This document shows positions 39,123 to 45,627 of a stretch of DNA of 48,097 nt, piece after piece. This DNA comes from Lachnoclostridium sp. An169. GTDB taxonomy: Bacteria > Bacillota > Clostridia > Lachnospirales > Lachnospiraceae. A program made the position numbers and the translations under genes. The notes under the pieces are model-generated. The model was not told where the DNA came from. It ran no database searches and saw nothing but the letters and a program-made list of their open reading frames with translations. The DNA is taken from assembly GCF_002160525.1 (NCBI RefSeq), contig NZ_NFKT01000034.1:1-48097 (forward strand), given 5' to 3'. The first letter of the stretch is position 1; the number at the start of each line of letters is the position of its first letter.

Positions 39123-40257
39123 TCAGAAAAGAATAAGGTCGCCCGGAAACGATATTTACAGCACAAAGTTTTCTGATTATCTTCCGGGCGCACTGAAAAA
39201 GGACCCGAAAATAAAATCACTTGCAGAGGCAGTAACAGAGCAGCTGTTGGAAGTGAGCGACAGCATGGAACTTGTGCTGATCTATTCCAGGATAGATGAA
39301 CTTCCGGAAGACCTTGTGGACATTCTGGCCTACGATATGCACATTGACTGGTACGACTATTCCTATCCGCTGGAAGCAAAGAGAGATATGCTGAAAAACA
39401 GCATAAAGGTTCATAAGAAAATGGGTACAAAGTATGCGGTTGAAAAGGCTCTTGGCGCACTGTACCCGGAAAGCGAAGTAGAAGAATGGTTCCAGTACGG
39501 AGGACAGCCGCACCACTTCCAGGTAATTTGCGACGTATCGAAAAACCAGATACAGGCAAGTTATCAGGATATAGTCAACGCAGTGAAGATGTATAAACGG
39601 CTGTCGTCACATATGGAGGAAGTGACATACCAAAGCCGGATTTACTGCACAATTCAGACCCACGCAGATTGCTTTATATACATGACCCCGCTAACCGGAA
39701 GACTATCAGCAGGAACGTTCCCACAAAGGAACGTGAAAGGAATCCTGCATAACGGGCAGATCGTAATTGAAACAGATTCAGAAGAATTTGGTTACAGAAC
39801 GCCAGCGGCAGGAACCATACCGGGAAGAAATACCATATTCAGGGGAACCGGGGCGGAAATATCCGCTGAAACAGATTCAGAGGGAAATATTTTCACGGTT
39901 CCGGCAGCAGGTACAAGCCCGGGAAGAAATATCATTTTCCGGGATTCAGAAACAAGAATTGAAGCCGACACGGAAAAAGAAGTCTTCCTGTACGAAGCCA
40001 GTGTGACAGGGAAAGAAAAAGCCGGAACACAGCCGGGGAGGAATACTGCTTTCCGTTCTTCTGACGCACAGATTGAGGCAGAAACAGCCTTTTACACCTA
40101 CGGGTATAGAAATACACCAACAGGGAAGAAAAGGGCGGGAATGGAGCCAGAAAGAAGCGTCAGAGGGGCAAACGACAGCAGACAGGTGGAAGGAACTGTA
40201 AAGGCAGAAGTTTTCCATCATGAAAGCAAACTATGTGGGAGCAAAAGGCGACTATAA
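39115..40257 (+). CDS. tail protein I (gpI type) with C-terminal repeat region
   Basis: About 380 residues. Residues 1-180 match P2 gpI (FSDYLPGALKKDPKIKSLAEAVTEQL, DELPEDLVDILAYDMHIDWYDY, SYQDIVNAVKMYKRLSSHM). P2 gpI is only about this long. The added tail (about 200-370) consists of five imperfect repeats built around AGT-PGRN--FR, each followed by an IEAET-like strand. It may be a beta-rich stalk bearing fibres. It starts at ATG 39115 with GGAGG seven bases upstream. Confidence 0.88.
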   Translation: MPDQKRIRSPGNDIYSTKFSDYLPGALKKDPKIKSLAEAVTEQLLEVSDSMELVLIYSRIDELPEDLVDILAYDMHIDWYDYSYPLEAKRDMLKNSIKVHKKMGTKYAVEKALGALYPESEVEEWFQYGGQPHHFQVICDVSKNQIQASYQDIVNAVKMYKRLSSHMEEVTYQSRIYCTIQTHADCFIYMTPLTGRLSAGTFPQRNVKGILHNGQIVIETDSEEFGYRTPAAGTIPGRNTIFRGTGAEISAETDSEGNIFTVPAAGTSPGRNIIFRDSETRIEADTEKEVFLYEASVTGKEKAGTQPGRNTAFRSSDAQIEAETAFYTYGYRNTPTGKKRAGMEPERSVRGANDSRQVEGTVKAEVFHHESKLCGSKRRL

Positions 40258-40271
40258 AGGAGGTGGAAACC

Positions 40272-40583
40272 ATGCTGACACAAACCGCAATCAATGATTT
40301 TAAAGACTTCCTGGACAGCATTATTGCGTATGGGAAAGTTACAGTAAACGGAACACAGACACAGGTTCCTATACACCGGAGAGAGCGGCTTTCAGACGGG
40401 CGGGTTGCGGTGTATATGAATATTACGCCGCAGGTAAGCGGAACCGCAACAATTCAGAGAGTGCAGCTGTATAACAAAAACAGCGAGTTGTGGGCAGACA
40501 AAGCGGAAAATATAAAGCTGTCAAATGTGACAGAGGGCGCTTTATACCGTTTTGTATTTAAGTTTGTAGAACAGGAGGTGTAA
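40272..40583 (+). CDS. tail-region hypothetical protein
   Basis: A 103-residue protein after AAAGGAGGTGG, starting at ATG 40272. Beta-rich (GKVTVNGTQTQVPIHRRERLSDGRVAVYMNITPQ) with a strand-rich end (LYRFVFKFVEQEV). It lies between gpI and the fibre-like gene and may be a fibre or baseplate accessory. No family proven. It overlaps gpI if the upstream start is used. Confidence 0.7.
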   Translation: MLTQTAINDFKDFLDSIIAYGKVTVNGTQTQVPIHRRERLSDGRVAVYMNITPQVSGTATIQRVQLYNKNSELWADKAENIKLSNVTEGALYRFVFKFVEQEV

Positions 40584-40589
40584 AGGAAA

Positions 40590-41084
40590 ATGTATGAATG
40601 GAAATACTGGATTGATCACGTCACAGAATTTGAAGACCGGTATGAGGAAACCGAAAATGACGACGGAACCGTAACGCATACCCCGGTTGAAGGGGAAGTG
40701 ATTCAGCAGGGAACACCGCAGAACGCCGAAAACTTTAACCATATGGAAATGGGGATTGTGAACGGAGCGGAACTTGCAGCGCTGCTTGCAATCGAAGCGA
40801 TTCACACGCGGCAGATGTTGGAGGATTTGAGCGGAGAAGCGATCACTGTAACGCTTACAAACAGTCAGACATACCCGTTCAATAATTCCATAAAGACCGT
40901 GCCGCTTTCAAAACAGAGGAACCATACAGACTATACCGTAAGCGCAGAGGTTATGGAATATTCAGGCGGATTTGTCGGGGATATTGAAATAACGGACAAG
41001 CTGGCAAACGGTTTCAAAGTCGCACATACAGGGAGCGCAACAAGCGTGAAACTGAAAATCCATGTGAAAGGCGGTTTTTACTAA
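40590..41084 (+). CDS. tail-fibre-region protein
   Basis: A 164-residue protein beginning MYEWKYWIDHVTEFEDRYEE, with VIQQGTPQNAENFNHMEMG, a motif common near phage fibre N-termini. The second half is a beta domain (VTLTNSQTYPFNNSIKTVPL...VKLKIHVKGGFY). It probably connects a variable fibre or DGR target to the tail. It overlaps the next ATG (TAATG). Confidence 0.72.
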   Translation: MYEWKYWIDHVTEFEDRYEETENDDGTVTHTPVEGEVIQQGTPQNAENFNHMEMGIVNGAELAALLAIEAIHTRQMLEDLSGEAITVTLTNSQTYPFNNSIKTVPLSKQRNHTDYTVSAEVMEYSGGFVGDIEITDKLANGFKVAHTGSATSVKLKIHVKGGFY

Positions 41085-41242
41085 TGGCAAATGTGATCAT
41101 CAAAAGAGAAGAAAGAAAACAGCATGAAGCGTATGTGATGAAGTCTTTCGGCGTGCAGGGAAGAGGAACGCCGGAGCAGAGGGAAGCTGCGGAGGTTATC
41201 GCAGCAAGGACCCGTGAGATTGTAAAAGGAGGGAAACGGTAA
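41084..41242 (+). CDS. small basic protein, 52 aa
   Basis: A 52-residue frame joined to both neighbours by one-base stop/start overlaps (TAATG at each end). The sequence is basic and helical (VIIKREERKQHEAYVMKSFG...AAEVIAARTREIVKGGKR). Translational coupling and its place before the DGR target suggest a role in target delivery, but nothing in the sequence proves this. Confidence 0.7.
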   Translation: MANVIIKREERKQHEAYVMKSFGVQGRGTPEQREAAEVIAARTREIVKGGKR

Positions 41243-41604
41243 TGGCGAAAGCAAGGAAAGCTGAAATCAATGTAGTCGAAAAAACGCCGGGAAACCACAT
41301 TGCATATGTGGTAGACGGAAACAAGATCACGTTCGGGGAAGATGAACTGACAATCAACCTGGAAGCGAAGGAAAGAGACTATGAAGTAACACTGGACATT
41401 TGTATTGATACTGACGGGGGAATTGTGATCGGAACAGGCGGAAATGCACAGAAGTACGCTGCGGAGATCATTATTCCGGCAAGACGGTATGACATGATTG
41501 AGAGCGCAGAGGAAGACGAGATGGGAAATCCCAGGACGGTTCCAATGCCGATTGATTTTGATATGTCACTTTGCACACTTGTTTTATGGGGAATGGAGGT
41601 ATAA
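41242..41604 (+). CDS. hypothetical protein upstream of DGR target 2
   Basis: A 120-residue, mostly beta-strand protein (NHIAYVVDGNKITFGEDELTINLEAKERDYEVTLDICIDTDGG, ending SLCTLVLWGMEV). Start behind AAAGGAGGG. It lies three bases before the target gene. It could be an adaptor or chaperone for the variable protein; unproven. Confidence 0.7.
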   Translation: MAKARKAEINVVEKTPGNHIAYVVDGNKITFGEDELTINLEAKERDYEVTLDICIDTDGGIVIGTGGNAQKYAAEIIIPARRYDMIESAEEDEMGNPRTVPMPIDFDMSLCTLVLWGMEV

Positions 41605-41607
41605 AGA

Positions 41608-42675
41608 ATGAGCAATTTTGATGATATGGCCCTTGCAGTAGCTTCCTACGGGGCGAATAACAGAGTGATCTTTGATGATCTGGGTATGCCGTCTATTATG
41701 GTCGGTGTTCCGAAAATGACATATGGAGACATTATCACAGGCGGAGGCTCTTCTGTCCTTCCGTGGTGGAAGATGAACGGGGAAGAAAAAGAAGTGATCT
41801 GGGTATCGAAGTTCATCAATACGGTTGTGAACGGACGGGCCTACTCACTGGCAATGAAAGACCCGCACTGTTATGTGAATTTTGACAGCGCATTGCAGTA
41901 TTGCCGCGCAAAGGGGAACGGATGGCATTTATTACAGAACGGAGTATTTGCGGCGCTTGTATTATGGGCAGAGAAAAACGGAACCATTCCCCGCGGTAAT
42001 ACGAACTGGGATAAGAGTTATGAAAAATCGTGGGAACGCGGCGTAAATACATATAAGGACCCAGCCTATGAAGATGGAAGAGGCGGAAGAACTGCAACGG
42101 GTTCCGGGCCGGTTACATGGAACCATGACCATTCCCCGGCGGGAATCTGCGATCTTTGCGGAGATACCTGGGAATGGGTATCAGGAATGAGACTGAATGA
42201 CGGAGAATTTCAGATCATCCCGGACGGAGACGCAATGAAAAATGATTGCAGCATGGCAGCAGGCAGCACGGAGTGGAAAGCAATCATGCCGGACGGTTCC
42301 CTTGTAGCGCCGGGAACTTCTGGAACACTGAAAATCGACGGAACTTCTGCGACAGGTACGCCGCGCATTAACACCACAAGAGAAGTTATCACAACCGACG
42401 ACAGCGACAGCTATTTCAGAAATCAGTATTTCAAGAATGTTGTTGCGAAAGAAGGAGTTGACATTCCGAATATCATGATTGCCGCCGGACTTGCGCCAGC
42501 AGAGGGCATGACTTCTCCGGGTTGTTATTATGCGCGGAACAACGGGGAACGCCTGCCTTTCCGCGGTTCGAGTTTCAACAGCACCAGCGGCGGCGGAGCC
42601 GCCGCGCTGCGCTTGAGCGGCCCGCGGTCGAGCAGCGGCAGCGTCATTTCGTTCCGCTCCGCTTTTGTGGAATAA
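41608..42675 (+). CDS. DGR target protein 2 (variable receptor-binding candidate)
   Basis: A 355-residue variable protein next to the tail genes. N-terminal region about 1-80; then the FGE/C-type-lectin-like body with GNGWHLLQNGVFAALVLWAE near 105, CDLCGDTWEWVSGMRL near 190, and FRGSSF...GGAAAL at the end. Residues 316-352 are VR2, followed only by VE and the stop. It shares the WHL/WEWVSG scaffold with target 1 while the N-terminus differs. By analogy with Bordetella phage Mtd and related proteins, it is likely the tail-tip adhesin whose binding surface is diversified. Ribosome site GGAGG. Confidence 0.92.
   Translation: MSNFDDMALAVASYGANNRVIFDDLGMPSIMVGVPKMTYGDIITGGGSSVLPWWKMNGEEKEVIWVSKFINTVVNGRAYSLAMKDPHCYVNFDSALQYCRAKGNGWHLLQNGVFAALVLWAEKNGTIPRGNTNWDKSYEKSWERGVNTYKDPAYEDGRGGRTATGSGPVTWNHDHSPAGICDLCGDTWEWVSGMRLNDGEFQIIPDGDAMKNDCSMAAGSTEWKAIMPDGSLVAPGTSGTLKIDGTSATGTPRINTTREVITTDDSDSYFRNQYFKNVVAKEGVDIPNIMIAAGLAPAEGMTSPGCYYARNNGERLPFRGSSFNSTSGGGAAALRLSGPRSSSGSVISFRSAFVE
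42554..42663 (+). repeat. DGR variable repeat VR2
   Basis: 110 bases align without gaps to TR 43222-43331. Fifteen substitutions, all at template adenines. Nine of ten AAC codons are altered (Ser, Gly, Arg and Val outcomes) and one ATC became TTC (Ile to Phe). Identity upstream begins at TGCCT. The last 18 bases match the TR exactly. Confidence 0.97.
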
Positions 42676-42703
42676 CTGAAAACTGGAAACTGATACACTG
42701 AAA

Positions 42704-42723
42704 GGGCTTGCGACAGCAAGCCC
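42704..42723 (+). other. DGR-type hairpin downstream of VR2
   Basis: A perfect 8-base stem GGGCTTGC/GCAAGCCC with a 4-base loop GACA, 40 bases past VR2. In the Bordetella phage DGR a hairpin with an 8-bp stem and 4-base loop just after the VR stimulates homing. It is followed by A-rich rather than T-rich sequence, so it is not an obvious terminator. Confidence 0.65.
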
Positions 42724-42750
42724 ATATAAAAAAATGACAAGGTGGAGAAA

Positions 42751-43164
42751 ATGGCAGAAGAAAAAGAAGAAAGCCTGCCGGAACTGGAAGCGCCGAGGGA
42801 TAATGCAACAGAAAATGACTTCAAGACGAAAAACAAAGTCTATGACCTTATGCTGTACATAAACCCGGAACTTGAACAGTTCCCGCGCGCACAGAGGCGG
42901 CTTGCAGACGAGATAAGGACAACAATGCTTTCTATTCTGCGGTTGGTAGTAACTCTGGAAAATAAGCATTATAAAAAGACCACTTTAGGAGATTTGGACA
43001 ATGAAGTTGACGTACTGCGACACCTTGTAAGGCTTGCCGCAGACCCGGCGCTGACAAGAAGTAAAAAGCCGTGTCTTCCGTTGAGAAAATATGAAAATAT
43101 CTCAAGGAAAACCAATGAGATTGGGCGGATGATCGGTGGCTATTATAAATCATTGAAGAAATAA
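42751..43164 (+). CDS. avd: DGR accessory variability protein Avd
   Basis: A 137-residue helical protein of the Avd type: a four-helix bundle with a positively charged face (KNKVYDLMLYINPELEQFPRAQRRLADEIRTTMLSILRLVV, then RLAADPALTRSKKPCLPLRKYENISRKTNEIGRMIGGYYKSL). Avd forms a pentamer that binds the reverse transcriptase and template RNA, and homing needs it. Start ATG 42751 behind AAGGTGGAG. It lies between the target and the TR, the usual DGR order. Confidence 0.92.
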   Translation: MAEEKEESLPELEAPRDNATENDFKTKNKVYDLMLYINPELEQFPRAQRRLADEIRTTMLSILRLVVTLENKHYKKTTLGDLDNEVDVLRHLVRLAADPALTRSKKPCLPLRKYENISRKTNEIGRMIGGYYKSLKK

Positions 43165-43185
43165 GCGGGCAGGTGTCCGCTTTTT
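43163..43185 (+). terminator. hairpin after avd
   Basis: AAGCGG (43163-43168) pairs with CCGCTT (43177-43182) and is followed by Ts. It probably ends the avd transcript or partly attenuates before the template region. Confidence 0.65.
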
Positions 43186-43217
43186 CTATTGGGGAAAAGC
43201 CGTTATAGAGGACTTTT

Positions 43218-43331
43218 GCAGTGCCTATCCGCGGTTCGAGTTTCAACAACACCAGCAACGGCGGAGCCGCCGCGCTGAACTTGAACAACCCGCGGTCGAA
43301 CAGCAACAACAACATTTCGTTCCGCTCCGCT
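43218..43331 (+). ncRNA. DGR template repeat (TR)
   Basis: The 114-base template contains 28 adenines and ten AAC codons in the register of the target proteins. It is copied by the reverse transcriptase with errors at adenines. AAC codons can mutate to many residues but never to stop codons. It lies between avd and the RT gene, not in a coding frame of its own. Its match to two separate variable repeats identifies it clearly. Confidence 0.97.
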
Positions 43332-43579
43332 CTACCCCTACTTGCCAGAAGTCCGGTCCACAAGTGGGCCGGTCCAGCGCGTTTGGGTTAAAGGGGTTTT
43401 TCTCCATTCCAAAGGAACCGGGGAACCGGAACCGTAGGAAAAAGATTGAATTGCCGTGAAGACAGTTAGTACCCGCACAGCCGGAGAAAGTCAGCGAATA
43501 AGCTGAATAATATGTCACGTTTGAAACGGAAGAACCGGAGTAGATTTGCACGGCGAATAGAAAAACAGGAGGTTAAGGC
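43332..43579 (+). ncRNA. DGR RNA spacer between TR and RT
   Basis: No gene in these 248 bases. A strong hairpin, CCGGtCCACaaGTGGgCCGG (43353-43372), lies 21 bases after the TR. A GGAACCGG repeat pair follows near 43415-43432. In the Bordetella system about 140 bases after the TR form an RNA structure from which cDNA synthesis primes, so this stretch is the likely counterpart. It ends with the AGGAGG of the RT gene. Confidence 0.7.
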
Positions 43580-44677
43580 TTGAAGAAGATTAAGAATTTA
43601 TTCCCGGCGATCTATGATTTTGAGAATCTTTTTTACGCATATAAAGCGGCAATCAAAGGGAAGAGATACAGAGCGGATGTGATGAAGTTCACGGACCGGC
43701 TGGAAGATAACCTGATTATCCTACAAAACGAATTGATCTGGGGAACGTATGATGTGGGAAGATACAATATTTTCTATGTGTACGAACCGAAAAAGCGCCT
43801 GATCATGTCATTGTTATTCAAAGACCGGGTAGCACAGCAGGCGATATACAGGCAGCTAAACCCACTCATAGAAAAACGGTTTATTCATGATAGTTACGCT
43901 TGCAGGGTAAAGAAGGGAACACATAAGGCTATTGACCGCCTGCAATATTGGTTAAGGCAGACAGAGCGAAAACCAACAAGATATTACTACCTGAAATTAG
44001 ATGTATCGAAATATTTTTACAGAATTGACCATGACATACTGAAAAGAATTTTATCTGACATGATCGACGATAAACCGCTTCTGGACCTACTGGCGAAGAT
44101 TATAGACTGCGAAGATACAAAGTTCGGTCTGCCGATGGGAGCGGATATAGGAGACGTGGCATTTGATGAAATGCTTTCAGATGTTGGGCTTCCGATCGGG
44201 AATCTTACATCACAGATGTTCGCAAACCTGTACCTGAATGAACTTGATCAGTTCTGCAAACATAAACTGCACCTGCATTATTACATACGCTACATGGACG
44301 ATATTATCATACTTCACAATGATAAGAAGGAATTGGAGCGTATTAAACGGGCGATCGCTGACTTTCTGGGAGATAAGCTGAATTTGCAGTTAAATAAGAA
44401 AACCTGTATCAGACCGGCAAGCATGGGAATAGAGTTTGTCGGTTATCGTGTATGGTCCACACACAGGAAACTAAGGAAGAAGACTGCAAAGAAGTTAAGA
44501 AAGCGCCTGAAATACCTGTTTCACGCATACGCAGTGGGAGAGGTTGACAAAGAAACACTTGAAAGAAGTGTAGCTTCATACCGGGGAATTTTAAAACATT
44601 TCAACAGTTACGGTCTGCGGCAGAAATTGAATGAAATGTACAAGAAGGAGGTACAAAAGGAGTGGAACCATTTATAA
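43580..44677 (+). CDS. brt: DGR reverse transcriptase
   Basis: A 365-residue reverse transcriptase of the DGR clade. Catalytic Asp141 in LDVSKYF, the DGR-specific IGNLTSQ box (206-212; most RTs have QG here), and the YMDD active site (238-241). The thumb and basic C-terminus include GIEFVGYRVW and KLRKKTAKKLRKRLKYL. It makes adenine-mutagenised cDNA from the TR that replaces VR1 and VR2. TTG start behind AGGAGGTTAAGGC. All catalytic residues are intact. Confidence 0.97.
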   Translation: MKKIKNLFPAIYDFENLFYAYKAAIKGKRYRADVMKFTDRLEDNLIILQNELIWGTYDVGRYNIFYVYEPKKRLIMSLLFKDRVAQQAIYRQLNPLIEKRFIHDSYACRVKKGTHKAIDRLQYWLRQTERKPTRYYYLKLDVSKYFYRIDHDILKRILSDMIDDKPLLDLLAKIIDCEDTKFGLPMGADIGDVAFDEMLSDVGLPIGNLTSQMFANLYLNELDQFCKHKLHLHYYIRYMDDIIILHNDKKELERIKRAIADFLGDKLNLQLNKKTCIRPASMGIEFVGYRVWSTHRKLRKKTAKKLRKRLKYLFHAYAVGEVDKETLERSVASYRGILKHFNSYGLRQKLNEMYKKEVQKEWNHL

Positions 44678-45216
44678 AAGTGTTCGGGGAAATATCGCTG
44701 GCGACAGCTGTTTATTTTATTGCCGCAGCTGTTTTCTTATGGGCTGTCTACAGAAAATGCAGAAAAGAGATCATTAAGCAGTATGCGAAAAAAAAGAAAG
44801 AAAAAGAGCAGCTGCAAAGAATACTTGCACAGGTAGAGCAGTACCCGAAGTGGCGGGAGCAATCCATTGAAATCCAGAAGCAGTACAATAAAGAAATTGC
44901 AGAACTGAAAGAAAGACAGGAAAAGAACATCCAGAACGTGAAAGAACTTCAAGAAGAATTAAACAGGCGGGAGGCAAGCAGTTTGAGAAATCAAATGCTG
45001 ACACTGTACAGGTATTATTCTTCAACAAAGAAAAATCCCATGCAGGCATGGTCAAAGATGGAATCCAAAGCCTTTTGGGATATGTACGAAGACTATCGGA
45101 GGGCAGGAGGAAACGGGCATATGGAAACAGTAGTAAAGCCGGTCATGAATACTCTGGAAGTAATAGAAATGAAAGATACGGAAAGATTGAAAGAACTTAT
45201 GGAAACAAGGGCATAG
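44662..45216 (+). CDS. membrane protein with coiled coil
   Basis: A 184-residue protein from GTG 44662 (AAGGAGG ten bases upstream, overlapping RT by 16 bases). One membrane segment near 12-32 (ISLATAVYFIAAAVFLWAVY), a Lys/Glu/Gln coiled coil (33-115), then a folded tail with SLRNQMLTLYRYYSSTKKNPM. Topology suggests a membrane-tethered structural or lysis-timing protein. Its coupling to the RT gene may be accidental. Confidence 0.7.
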   Translation: MEPFIKVFGEISLATAVYFIAAAVFLWAVYRKCRKEIIKQYAKKKKEKEQLQRILAQVEQYPKWREQSIEIQKQYNKEIAELKERQEKNIQNVKELQEELNRREASSLRNQMLTLYRYYSSTKKNPMQAWSKMESKAFWDMYEDYRRAGGNGHMETVVKPVMNTLEVIEMKDTERLKELMETRA

Positions 45217-45229
45217 GAGGACAGGAAGA

Positions 45230-45616
45230 GTGAAAGAAATTTTATGTTTTGCCGCAGGTTTTGCGCTTGCGGCAATTATTATGATTATCCTGAACCGGAA
45301 AGCAATCAGGGCGGCGAGAAAGAAAAGAAAACAGGAAGTACAGAAGGACCCGGAAAAGAAGATACAGGCAACTAAAATCATTGTATTTTCAATCATGGTC
45401 ACTTATTACGCCGCCTTTATCGTGGCTGTATGGGTTGTGATCGCACGGGATATTTACCAGTTATCATCCCTTCTGACATTCACAGGCGGCGTGTCTGCTT
45501 TTGCGGTAGCGTTCTACTGTTGGAAGTCAAAGGCGGAAAATCTTGAAAAAATCAAGAAAAATAACCCGGAGATCATAGCAAGCCTGACAGATTTTTCGGG
45601 AATGAGTTCACAGTGA
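45230..45616 (+). CDS. membrane protein, three hydrophobic segments
   Basis: A 128-residue protein from GTG 45230 (AGGAGG upstream). Hydrophobic segments at about 4-21, 51-70 and 84-98, with a Lys-rich loop between the first two. Holin-like in size and layout, but a separate LLH-type holin follows the endolysin. It may be an antiholin or an additional holin. Overlaps the endolysin frame by four bases if the GTG start is used. Confidence 0.65.
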   Translation: MKEILCFAAGFALAAIIMIILNRKAIRAARKKRKQEVQKDPEKKIQATKIIVFSIMVTYYAAFIVAVWVVIARDIYQLSSLLTFTGGVSAFAVAFYCWKSKAENLEKIKKNNPEIIASLTDFSGMSSQ

Positions 45617-45627
45617 GGTATAAAAGA

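Noticed and set aside
42181..42969. Minus-strand ORF of 262 codons across VR2 and avd
   Set aside because: Low-complexity shadow with no ribosome site. It crosses the VR and three real features, and the TR/VR pattern is fully explained by the plus strand.
42932..43363. Minus-strand ORF across the TR
   Set aside because: It runs through the TR only because AAC codons read as GTT on the other strand. No ribosome site; the TR is a non-coding template.
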